Origin: Pelargonium nanum
Lineage: Eukaryota > Streptophyta > Magnoliopsida > Geraniales > Geraniaceae
NCBI GenBank assembly: GCA_036897485.1
Contig: JAYMTF010000682.1
Span: 1-31,706, forward strand
DNA: 31,706 nt
Reading direction: 5' to 3'
The notes below the pieces were generated by a model. It worked only from the letters and a program-made list of their open reading frames with translations. It was not told where the DNA came from and searched no databases. The translations under genes were made by a program, and so were the position numbers. Each line of letters opens with the position of its first letter. The stretch's first letter is position 1. Shown piece after piece: positions 1-19,200 of the stretch.

Positions 1-280
1 TAAACGCTCAATTGGAATTGAAAATGACACATGTCATTAGATTAGCTAGGGACTCCTCTTTATAATATATATATTAGATTATGGGCGGTCTTACCACTCC
101 CAGATGATCCTGTAAGTGACGTGTCATATGTGTAATAACACGGCACCGTATCGTATATTGTAAGACAATGAAACGCATCGTTTCAGATCCATGTCAAGTC
201 ACAGAAATTTGAAAAAGAAAAAAAAACGAGAGACTGAAGAATCGGAGCAGCGCAGCGAGAACGATCAAAGAGGTCGAGAA
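1..280 (+). promoter_or_regulatory. Upstream region and leader of the 4/1 gene
   Basis: This stretch holds no gene. An AT run at 61-76 (tataatatatatatt) is the only TATA-like element, and it would place transcription start near position 90-110 with a leader of about 170-190 nt. A 15-nt palindrome (gaaacgcatcgtttc) lies at 170-184. An ATG at 191 is in frame with the family-type start at 281, and if transcription begins near 100 it would be the first AUG. The promoter call is inference from position only. Confidence 0.3.
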
Positions 281-2405
281 ATGGCGGCAACTAGCGACGA
301 ACAAATGCAATTGCTTCTCTCTAGTTTCGATCATATTTACGAGGTTTTCTTTTCTTTTCTTTTCTCACTAACCAAACAGCCCTTTTTCTTTTTCCTGCAT
401 TTTCTCGGCAACTAAATGGAGCCTTTTCATTTTACCAACTTTAAATTTTCATATCTGAATATTCTTAGGATTCGAAGAACGGCATTGCGGAGATTCATCT
501 GCTGAAATCGAATTTGGCTGCAGAAATTAAGAAGCGAGAAGCTCTCGAAATCACTTGCAACAATCTCAATCAAGGTCAGTTCGTTATTGGAGCTGAATTG
601 TTAATGCGTAAATATGTATATGTTAGGTTTGCCAATTGGTTTGTGTTTTCATTCAAATTCGTATACATTGTTAATAAGTTCTTCTTTTTTGTGAGATTAT
701 GAGAAAAAAGTGTGTAAAAAACTAAGATGTGGATTAAAACTGAATTAAGAGATGGTGATCTGTGACCACATGGAAAGAAATTATGGTTAATTTTGGGAAT
801 ATTTGGATCTATGCGCTAGGGTTTTGCACCAATAGTACTGTATAAAATTCTGAGCATGCACATGAATATAGGGTTTTCTGGATTTATTCTGTGCTATCTC
901 TTTATAAGTTAGAAACATGTATTTTGAAGTTCATCAACCACTGTTCATACTCTACTTTTTAAGTCCTTTGATATATTGCAGACAATGAGCGCCTAAGGAA
1001 GTGTTACACAGAATCTCTAAACAATTTGGCTGCTCAGGTGCAACTCTTTTACACATTGATTTATCCATAATCCCTTCTTGTTTCTTATCCCCAAACTGAA
1101 GAGGCGCAATTAGTGGAGAAGTGTGAGAATGGAATTAACAGTGAACTTCTCATGAGTTGTGACTTGTGATGGGAATCGAATGACGGATCTTGTTTAATTG
1201 TCTTTAACCATGTTATTCATTTTTTGTAAAATAACAGCTTCAACACCGCGCTAAATGCCAGAGCATGGAGGAGCAGCTCAAGAGAATGAGTGATGAACAT
1301 CTGATTAAAGAAGATGTAAGTCAATTCCTGGCTTAATTGCCAACCTCTTTTAGTCCATTAATTAAAAAAAAAATAGGGCTGAAATTTTTTTGTGAAAGAG
1401 AGATTATTATACTACAAGTGCTTTCTCATAAAATATGTGCATGACAGCTGAGAAGTGGAAATATGCAAGCAGGAATATAGGAAGACTATGGAACTGCTCA
1501 AGCAAGATTACACAACAAAGATTAACGACTTAGAGGCTCAAGTCAGGTGAATTTCCTCCGAGTACATTTATGGAAGGATCCAGATTGTATGACACTCTTA
1601 CCGAGAAAATTTTCTTTGTAATAGAGGCTTTCTACGTGAAAAGGCCTCAAATGAAGCAACCATAAGCCAGCTCCATCAAGATTTAGCAGCACATAAAACT
1701 CATATACAAGCTATTGCAAACAGGTCTAAGCAGCTCTTTTTGGATGTGGAATCACAATGTGAGTTCAAAGAAGTTTGTATTGAATTTACTTGCAGATCTG
1801 ATTTTTAAAAATAGAAACAAAGAGCAAGTCATCTATTTCTGTTGCAGATCATCCTCAGATTCAGGATTTGAAGGATTGTCTTCTTCTTGAGCAGGAAGAG
1901 AAAAACGAGTTGAATAAGAAACTCCAAAACTTGGAGAAAGAACGTATGTTCTTTTCATGTCTCTGAACCTCAAATTGTTTTCTTTTTCTTTCGCGGACCA
2001 GATTTTGTGGATTAAAATGAGTAATGTCCGACTAAAATGTACGACATTATGCCAAGAACTAGATGTTGTACCTCATGTTGATTGTTGACTTTAGATGGGG
2101 TTGCCAGAATTACCAACAACTACGAACTTCTTATGAGCGTTTTATCTTCTTATTGCTTGGACATTTATCTCTGTAGCTCTGCTTTTGAGTTTGGACTTGA
2201 GTATATATGTATATTTCCTTGTACCTCTCTGCCTAATTTTTACCCGTGGAACTTTGCAGTGCTGGTTAGTAGAACAAAGCTTGTAGAACAACAACGAGAT
2301 GTATCTTCAAAGCATTATCTTGAAACATTCAAGTTAAAGATGATGAAACTGAGGAAGGAGAATGAGTTGCTAAAGAAGAAGCTGTCCAGTTTAAAAGAGG
2401 GCTAG
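281..2405 (+). CDS. 4/1-family coiled-coil protein (At-4/1 orthologue), 8 exons
   Basis: Exons: 281-343, 469-574, 982-1037, 1238-1315, 1473-1546, 1625-1758, 1848-1943, 2260-2405. All introns are GT-AG and the spliced frame is 753 nt, or 250 aa. The product begins MAATSDEQMQLLLSSFDHIYE and ends KLSSLKEG. It is rich in Glu, Lys, Gln and Leu along nearly its whole length, as expected of a long alpha-helical coiled coil. I see no signal peptide, membrane segment or catalytic motif. Start, exon-junction residues (NERLRK.YTESLNN, IQDLKDCLL.EQ.EKN) and length match the Arabidopsis 4/1 protein as I remember it. That protein was found as a partner of a tospovirus movement protein and is linked to vascular tissue and intercellular transport; its biochemical role is unclear. 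The start at 281 follows the family, although an in-frame ATG exists at 191. A possible poly(A) signal AATAAA lies at 2708-2713. Confidence 0.92.
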
Positions 2406-2869
2406 GGTGTAATGTTTGAAGGTCCTTCCACTTCAACTTCTAGTCTGTATTGTCCTGGACACAAGTTTGTTTTGGGTTGACTGGAATTATCGATGGTCGA
2501 GCAGATTCTTTTGATAGTGTAAGTTAAACGGATTTGGCTAGACCAGTCTCTTGAAAGGCAAAGTCATATTGGAAAACATATTTGGTTTTGTGGGTGTAAA
2601 ACTTTATTTCATTTCTTCAAATTTTATCATTTGACAATCCAGTTGTTCCCTTCCTGTGTGCATTCAGATGAGAGTTAGTGTGGCATGGCATTGGGTGGAA
2701 ATTGAACAATAAAAAATGCTATCAGGAAATCAATCGTAGCTTTATATTTTCTTTTTAAAATTTATAAGCATGTGTTTTACCAAATTCAATGAATACCAAC
2801 TAAATATATTACGCAATATCAAGACTGCGATGATAAAATTTGTGCAAATAAATTTAGAGCTAGTAAAGT

Positions 2870-3290
2870 CGTGGTGCAGTAGGTGGGGAAGGGGAATGGT
2901 CTCTCCATCCCGGTCCCCATTTGAAGTGTGAGAAAATTCTCTCCATTTCCATGCCCCATTCCTCTAAAAAAAAATTAACATCTCCGTTGTTAGGTTATGG
3001 TGGAATTGTCATCGTAATATTTGTAGATGTCCCTTCTATATGTTAACTATTTGATACTATATTTTAGTAAGTAAATATGGTAATTTGAATCTAAATTTGT
3101 GAGAATCTGATGTCAAATATAACCCGATCAATTTCAAATCGAATTCGATTGGTTGGTTCGGACAATTCCATTCATTTTAGTATTTAAAGTTTATAACTTT
3201 TCCAATTCAAATATCTTTCGAGCCGAATTCAATAAATCGGATTCTGAAATCCGAATTGCCAATCACCACTTCTCCTAGTTTCCAACATCG
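2870..3290. mobile_element. Possible degraded transposon segment
   Basis: The segment opens with C-rich and G-rich runs such as ggggaaggggaatgg and ccatcccggtccccat, then carries repeated aattcg/ccgaattc words (for example atcaatttcaaatcgaatt and gccgaattcaataaatcgg). It ends in ccgaattgccaatcaccact. Such phrases are common near the ends of plant hAT-like and LTR elements. No terminal inverted repeat pair, target duplication or reading frame was found, so this rests only on composition and resemblance. Confidence 0.3.
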
Positions 3291-3537
3291 TGACAATGGT
3301 GATAATTTGAAATTTGAATTATAGACTAAAGACAATAGATATTAGTTGATTTGGTTTTTTTACTCTTTTTTTAGTATCATTGTTTCTTACCATTTCCTAC
3401 GAGTTGACACAAAAGAAGAAAAAAAGTTGCCAATAAAGAAAATGGAAAAGTGTTTGGATTGGAATTACAATTTTATCCTATTTTCCAGCTGACTTTTCGT
3501 CTGTGATATTTATGTCCTGAGTGTGTAGCTGTGTTCA

Positions 3538-3603
3538 ATGTTCATGAAATGCCTCTCTTCTTCTTCTTCTTCTTCTTCAACAGCTTCAACTCTTCATACA
3601 TAG
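3538..3603 (+). CDS. Possible 21-codon upstream ORF in the MNS1 leader
   Basis: ATG at 3538 opens a frame of 21 sense codons ending at TAG 3601-3603, well before the MNS1 start at 3761. The (TTC)n microsatellite at 3556-3578 falls in the serine frame, so the peptide contains a run of eight serines (MFMKCLSSSSSSSS then TASTLHT). Whether it is translated depends on the unmapped MNS1 transcription start. If the leader starts downstream of 3540, the uORF does not exist. Confidence 0.25.
   Translation: MFMKCLSSSSSSSSTASTLHT
3556..3578 (+). repeat. (TTC)n microsatellite in the MNS1 leader
   Basis: A run of about seven and a half TTC/TCT units sits in the pyrimidine-rich 5' leader of MNS1. CT and CTT runs are frequent in plant leaders and are length-polymorphic. 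Confidence 0.85.
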
Positions 3604-3760
3604 ATTCACATTCACCTTCACAGAACACAACCTCACTCTATTCCTTCGTCAAAAACAACAAACTGTCTGTAACCACTCTTCCCTTTTCCATTTCCATACC
3701 CATTTCCTAGTTCCTATTCTCTTCTGTTCGTTTCTCAATTATTTGATCTCTCTTTCTCAA

Positions 3761-11667
<7,907 letters not shown>

Positions 11668-13230
11668 TCTCCCATTCTAGGAAATCTTTGCCTTAGTTTA
11701 CATTATTCTTTCTGCCCATATAGACCATTATTTAATGTGTTCCACCAAATTAGTTGATGGAACTAATTGTGGATTTTGAAAAGCTGGTGATCAACAAAAT
11801 TTTAAGAATTAGCTTGCATGCATGTTGGTGACCAAGAGAATGAATGAGCAGAGCACAAACCAAACAAATGGTTTGTGGATGGAGAAAGCAAGGCAGTAGA
11901 AAAGAGAGGAACCAAATGTCTGAATCAACAAGACAGACAGGTCCAGTTTTGTGTAGCTTGGTTGTTCCATTTGTCATTGTTAAGCTATCAAGTGATTCTA
12001 TTGTTTGAACCATCTGGAGCTGTCAATTCAAAATTTCTGGATATATCAACTGCCAAGAAAACCAATGGAGTATAAGACCCCAAAGAACCATTTGTGTTAC
12101 ATGACATCTTTGTCATTGAATGATCAATTAAGAATATTAGCTTCATTTTACTCACATACAGTGACATAATTAAAGAAGAAAAGTTGGCAATAACAAGACA
12201 AAACATAAGAAAAAGATGGAACAAAAATAAAATAGAGAATTAACAAGTCTAATGATGTTAATACAAGTAAGTTTTTAATTTTTTTGTTTAGCCTCCTTAC
12301 ATTTTATTTAGGTATAGATCATAATTAGTGTTGCCTCTTGTTTTAGTCATTGTAAAAAGCTTTATTTTTTCAATTTCTCGTTGAACCAGCTACAAACGTC
12401 GTGATTATTATTGTACACATTAGCAAGGTGGTCCTTGTGGACCTACCACGTGAGTTTAACAATGCGTTTAATTTATTTTTCAATCATGCAAAACCAAAAC
12501 GACACTATATTTTACTGTCTAATTGAAAAATAAATTGAACTTAGCGTCATTGTTGGAGGCTGGAAGCCGACTTGGCAGGTCCACGGGAACCACATTGTTG
12601 ACGTTTACAAAAATGATATAGGTGAAACTACTCCATACCCTGTAAATACTCCATAAATACACCAATCTCATTCTCTACCATTTTCATTCTTGTAATACCT
12701 CTCTTCATCAACTTTAAAGTAATAATAACAATCTACTACACTAGTGGTAAAATAGAAATTAACCATAAGGATATAATTATTATCCGAAAAGAAAATTACA
12801 CAATTAGTAATAATTGTAGTTGTAGCCATTAGAATTTCCCAATGATAGTTTATTCTCAAGGAAACAAAAGGCTAGAAGTAACCATGAGATAATCACAATA
12901 GATGATCATAAGAGTCAAAAAGACTATAACTTTACTATATAGGATAGCCTCTTAAATATACAATGATGCTACCAAGTTACAAATTAGTGAAAACCTAGGT
13001 TAGAGCTGTTAAAAAATGAAGATGTAAAAATCAATGAACTTACAGAGATCTGGCAAGGTAATCAATCTAGTATACAAAAGAAGAAAAAAATGCCACTGAG
13101 GGATCTAATCTACATTTCCGGGTATGTCTAAGGTTGCCTAATCAACATTTACAAAAAGGTGACTAAATATATTACTTCCCACCCCAAACGTAGAGCAAAC
13201 GGTTATTGGAAAACTCAAGCCATTTAGAAC
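11668..13230. other. Convergent spacer between MNS1 and TT9
   Basis: Both flanking genes end here, so it must hold two 3' UTRs. On the minus strand a possible TT9 poly(A) signal AATAAA is at 12849-12854. On the plus strand AATAAA occurs at 12226, rather far from the MNS1 stop. The middle is occupied by a large imperfect inverted repeat (12394-12606). No convincing open frame was found. Confidence 0.6.
12394..12606. mobile_element. Imperfect 213-bp inverted repeat (MITE-like hairpin)
   Basis: The two halves are rough reverse complements. The outer ends aaacgtc (12394-12400) and gacgttt (12600-12606) pair. Next, gtggtccttgtggacctacc (12429-12448) pairs with ggcaggtccacgggaaccac (12574-12593) at 16 of 20 positions. 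Further in, aacaatg and cattgtt pair. The inner 15-nt arm aatttatttttcaat (12470-12484) pairs perfectly with 12522-12536, leaving a 37-nt loop. The left arm carries a CACGTG core. This layout fits a foldback or MITE element; a family was not recognised and no target duplication was identified. Confidence 0.5.
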
Positions 13231-16200
13231 TTACAATGAATTAGAAGGAAGTGTACTTGAAAAGGAAGCTTCCTTTGCACGTAGAGAGTTGTTTGCATTA
13301 TCTACATCTCCTTCAAGGTCAAACAAAGGTTTTAGTCTTCTCTCAACCTCATTGCTTTGCATATCGATCTCCTCGAGGACCATAGTCAAGGCAGAACTGC
13401 AAGATTGCTCATCTCTAAATGCTAGGGTCCATCTCCCATCAACTAGAGCTTTTTTCTTTGCTCTCCCATATCCAGCAGACTTGGCAGGATCCACAAATGG
13501 CAGAGTAGATGGACGGATTCGCAAATGTAACCATTTCGGGTGCTTATCATCGATTCTGGGCTGGAGGAACAAGTTAAAGATTATTCTCTTTCCAATGAAG
13601 TCTGACTTGAAATTAAAAAAAAAACATTCCACAAAGAATAACAGTAAAAGCTCTTACAAACAATTAGCAAAATATTATTTGTTTCTAGGCTCTATTTTAA
13701 ATGTGAATGGGCAATGCAGTAACTAACTGAAAATATGGAAGACAAACAGTACTTGTTCTATAAATTTCTCTTCTATCAGTGGTGCATTTCAAAAGAAAAG
13801 AGAAACTAGAAGGCACTTCAGCCATACATACATTGGAGCCTGCCAATGGTGCGGCGACACGAACAACTCCGTGATGCTGCTTCAGAGGTAATTCTTCGAC
13901 AAGAACAATCCATCCAGATGTTCCCCGAGAGATTGCCAGGAAGAAAAAATGGCGTTCTTTACCCCTTTCAAATGCAATTCTACAAGGCACTGCATCAACT
14001 GCATAGGTAGCGAGCAGGGTGATTCAACCATAAATACTTTAACTGCACTACTCTCACAACATATCAGTGGCATCATAAAATCCACAACTTTTAACAGTTG
14101 ACTAAATAATTGAACTTAAAAAAGAAATAAAAGATAATCTCCAGTTACCAGGGTAAAAACAAATGCAAGATAGAAAACTGACCTAGTCTTAACTCAGTGC
14201 CTGGCTTTGGCCCTGAAACATCCACGCCTGCAGTTGATGCACGTGAGTTGCCAGGCACATCAACTGGAGGATGAACAGGAGGTTGCTCAGGCAAAGTTAT
14301 ACCCTGGGAGAAAATTTGAAGTTGATGAAGTAGGACAAACACCTGAATAAAGAGAACAAATAAAAGTTATTGTCTTGGTCTGAGTGGGGATAGCTCATAG
14401 CGTTTCCCTTCCGCGTGTCCATGGAGTTTTGGAAAAGCCAAATATCTCAGATTAGAAACAGATAATGTGAGAAGAAGCGCTAGAAGGGAGCTACTTCAAC
14501 AATGTTATATATAAGAACAAAGCTAAAAGAGTACAAACAAACCTTCACTAACTCCAACATTCTTTCACCAGCAGTAAATGATGATTCCACCAGAGCATCT
14601 GATAGAAAAGTATATTAATGGAAGTCATGTTAACTAAAAGTAGAGTAAAAGATGATCAATCTAGACCACAAGTGCCAAATTTTACCTTCAGGAGAGGACT
14701 TCAATGACGGCAAGAGCATGGACTTGGGCTCTTTCCTGGGAGATGATGCCTCAATCGCTAGACGGGAAAAATTAGTTGCTCAAACCATCAGTAACTTAAT
14801 GCACCAACTAAAACTGCAATACAATATTTAAAATGACATACCTCTTTTGCACTTCTTCCACTCATCACAAATGACAGTTACAAGTAAATCGGGCCAAATT
14901 CCTCTGATCTCCTTTACAAGCGCGCTGGTACAGTTCTTGTATGTGACCTGCACACAATAGAAATCACTAATTCAAAAAGAACAATCACTCAAAAAAGGAA
15001 GTCTAAAGAAAGATACCAAGAGCACATACACAACATGCGAACTGTCTAGTAACATAAATTTGATAAAATAAGCTACATGATGAGCAACACTGTATGTTCA
15101 AAATTTTCATGGATCAGTGAGAATTTTCAATGCTTATATGCCACCAAATAGTTCATTCTAGGTTAAATGAGGTAAACCATAAATAAGATTATCAAATGAG
15201 TTACTGGAAAAGTGTCTAGTTTTACCCCATTACAAATAACTCCTTCAGTTGTGTTATGGAGTTTACAGTGATAGTAAAAAGGTAATTAACAATATTAACT
15301 ATCTAGGTTCACATAAGGCTAGACTTCATAAAGAAGCCACCTGGCCAGTATAAACAATTCATTGCATGCCAACTGAAACTGGCCTTCCAACAGATACAAC
15401 CAATTTTATCTAAAGTTAACTACAATACATAAATCATAAACAGTATTTATTCTTACTCTCTTAGTATCACTTCTGCCACTTCCCTAAAGATAGCAAAAAA
15501 TGCAGAAATATGATAAGAATTAATAATGCAAACATCACAACAATCTCAACATAGGAAAAAAAATTGAGTAAAGGAAAATTGAAAATGTGTTTTTGCAGCA
15601 TGATAAATGTAATAATTAATGGACATCAAGACTTGAATATACAAAGACAATAATAACCAATCACATCTCAGTTGCATAACATATTTTTTTCAAGGGACAG
15701 TGTAATTACAAGAGCTTTATTTAACCGAATCATAGAAACAACTATTATTCAGTTGGAAAACAGCAGACAAAATTCCTAAACATTCATTATCATGGAAGTC
15801 CAACATAAAATAAATGGTGGTTGTAATGCTAATGTAAATCATATAGAACAACTGAGATCAGTGAGAGTTTCCATGACAACAAAGCAATTTGAGAATTTGC
15901 ATCAATACTGCTTCTGTAAAAAACTCACGGTGAAAGCTCAACATATATACAAAATCATACATGAATATCTAATATACATCTAATAACAAGTATCTAATGT
16001 ACCGTCAATAATTTACCTTGAGCATTTTAAGATGATGTTGGTTAAACTCTGCTTCACTATAAGGAAGTAACTGACGCAAAAGCCAACCACCATCCCACAG
16101 AGTCTCTGCTGATATATTTGATCGACAAAACAGACTGACCAAAGAATCAAGCACCTAGAGGACAAAACCATGACAATGATATAAATTTAGCATCAACTGA

Positions 16201-19200
16201 CAGAATTTGAACCTGACGGGAAGAGAATAGAGATGAAAGAAAAAGGTAAGCACCAGTTGCATTCATTTCAGATGCTCCTAAGTTCTCATGAAAGAATTAA
16301 ACTTAAAAATGAGTGTTCTAAGAGAACAAGAGTGAAAAGAATAAATGGCCCAATGCTAACAGTTTTCTTTTACAAGGTCATAACAGATGCAAAAGTAAAT
16401 ATACCTCCTGATTGAAAACAGATTTTTTAATACATTCCTTTGCACTAGTAGTTCACAGTTGCTATTCTACTTCCCATGGCCAAAACTCTTAAAAACTTCT
16501 TTTTTGTATTGTGTCGGTGTTCCTAACAGCATACAAAAACTATCCATTGCATCCATCCAGCATCATCAACGTGTCTTTCTTTTCAGTTGAAAATGAAACT
16601 TACGTTAAGTATCTATAAATACTATCCTTTGAATCAAGTTTGTAAGGTTTGGATGCTTTGGCTTTTAGCTTTGACATCCCACCGCAACAGATGAAACCGA
16701 ATTATCACTCATGCCACATTTGACCAAATAAAATATGAGTCCAAACTTTAAATACCCAAATACTACTTAATGACACAAATACCATACTCAGAAGTTATAA
16801 AGAACTTCCAGTCTCATAGATTTGGAACTCTGGTGGCATCACCAAAGCCTATGCTTTAAATGTTATTTACAGACTGTGCATGCAATAAGAAATCCTATCG
16901 TAATAATATATTTGAGCAGAAAACCCTTATCTTCACTCATGCCACATTTGACCAAATAAAATAGGAGCAACAATTGACCAAATAAGTAGAAGCAACAAAT
17001 GACTGCAAATGGAATTATTACCTGAAATCTATGTACACGAGGACTTGCTCCTACTACAGGAAAAGAGCACAAAATTCCATACTGCTCCTGTTAAATTAAA
17101 GCAAAGTATTAAGGCAACAACAACCTAGCTAGCTTCTCCCAAACTAGGTAGGGGTACCCTACATGAAAGTATTAAGAGACTACAAGACAACACAAAAATC
17201 TCTAATGCGCAAACCCTTGCAGAACAAGAAAAAAATGAAATTACAACTATAAAACAGCAACATAATAGCCTTCCAGTCTTTTTTTTTTTTTTTTTTGATA
17301 AGCGATAGTACTTTCATTAAGAAAAAACTTGCGCATTTGCAAGGCATAAACGGCAAGAGTACATACACCAAGAAAAAACGAGCAGACAACAAAGACAAAA
17401 ATAGCTATAGACGAAAAATTACAATTCATAATACCTCCATAATCCAACAACTTCCATTTTTTTTAATAACTATAAAGGAGTATAATATAATATTTATAAC
17501 AAATCTTAAGTGGACAAATTAGTTCAGTTATTGCATTATTAAATATTAACGTACTCTTAGGGGATTAGGAGAACTTCCTACGCGAAAAAAGTTTAAACAG
17601 ATACCTTACCACATTGAAGCATATCCTAATACAGCTTATTACTCCAACAGCTAAACTCAATCCATCACCCACAAAATTCCATATTAAGAATCCCTTTTAT
17701 ACATAAAAGCCAATCTATAATTATTACAACTCTAGTAATCTAATTAAAATATATTGAAACACTATACTGTAGATGATACTCAGAAAAGGAAAAAAAATGC
17801 ATGCACAAAGATGAGAAAAGGTCTAAATAGGAATTGAATCATCAAGGGGAAAAAAATTGCTTTTTGATGTAATCGAATAGCTTCACACATCCAAATTCAT
17901 TGATAATGAAACACCCCGTCTATCTATTCTACGTATTACAAAAATGTCGGGACACTTGAACTTAATATCAGCCTCCAGCTCAAACATATAACTGGCATAC
18001 TAATATCATTTTCTCCAAGTATCCATATCTGACATGTATCCAACACTTAGACGCTTGGACACTCTTCGGGTGTGTCAAGCACTTGATATCATGTCCCCTT
18101 ATGTTTTGAACTTTTTTTAATCGGACACGTATAGGATGTCTAAAGTATCCCCCATTTTTTCTAATAATATATTGATCGGACATGTGTCCAGACCCCAGGA
18201 CACTCAGATGAACATGGTTGAACACATAAGAACACAATCTCATTTTCTCAAAGTATCCATATCTGACATGTATCCGACACTTGGATACTCTTCGGATGTG
18301 TCAAGTACTTGATATCATGTGTCCCCTTATGTTTTGAACTTCTTTTAATCGGACATATATAGGACATCTTAAGTATCCCCCTTTATTCTAATAATATATT
18401 GATCAGACATGTGATGTATGAGTTTATACAAATTATATGCATTAATACAGCAAACATATAATATTGAACATATTCTTATTGTATAGTGTCTTAGATTTTA
18501 TAAAAACTGAGTGCCGAGATATCTGTGTCATGTCCCCAGCCCATGTCTATGAAACACAGTTGACATGGATGACCTTCAATTTGAAATTCAATTATTGGCA
18601 AGTTTTAGAATCGAGTTGAAGTTAACAGAAGAAACTCAACTGATGACAGTAAATTCCAATACAACTACTTCCATCAGAAAAGTTCCATTGGCAGAAGAGT
18701 TTCAGATTAGTCATTTCACGGAATACCAAGTGTCAAGCAGAAAGAGAGAGAGAGAGAGAGATGACCTTGAGCAGTTTCAAATAGCCATCAAGTTGACCGC
18801 TGATTTCATCTCCTGAAGAAAAAAGCTGCTCTTCTCCTGAGACTTCACCAACCAAAGCTTGCTGCATATCAGTGATAGTATTACAGCTCAGCTACTAAAA
18901 AAAGAGACATGAAAAGCTTATGTTTAAAGTTCATAGAACAAAAACATAGCTTATTCAATGGATTGAACATTTGAACTACAGTATTCTTAGTTAGTCCATA
19001 AAAACAACTCATCCCTAAATCACCAATTTGTATATCGTAAAATAATAACAAGATAACGTCAACAACACTTTTCACCAGCAGGATATAAAGCAAGAGTGTA
19101 CTTGTACAAAAAAGCTTGATCAGTAATCATTAATAAGTTTAAGACCCCCCAATTAGCCAAATAGATTTAAACACCTTTTGGCATTCTAATCCTTTTAAGC

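Larger units (their letters stand above)
2406..3760. other. Spacer between 4/1 and MNS1 (3' UTR, TE-like DNA, MNS1 leader)
   Basis: No gene is visible. The first 300 nt are probably the 4/1 3' UTR, ending after AATAAA at 2708. About 2870-3290 looks like a degraded transposon. The part from about 3450 is the MNS1 promoter and leader, becoming pyrimidine-rich from 3550 with a (TTC)n run. I could not place a convincing TATA box for MNS1. Confidence 0.5.

Noticed and set aside
3743..3760. MNS1 start six codons upstream at TTG 3743
   Set aside because: TTG is not a normal plant start, and ATG 3761 gives the family N-terminus (MAKIRS…WRYL.P.YYLRRP).
13289..13726. 145-codon plus-strand frame
   Set aside because: It is the antisense shadow of the last TT9 exon (13231-13560), whose minus-strand translation matches the family.
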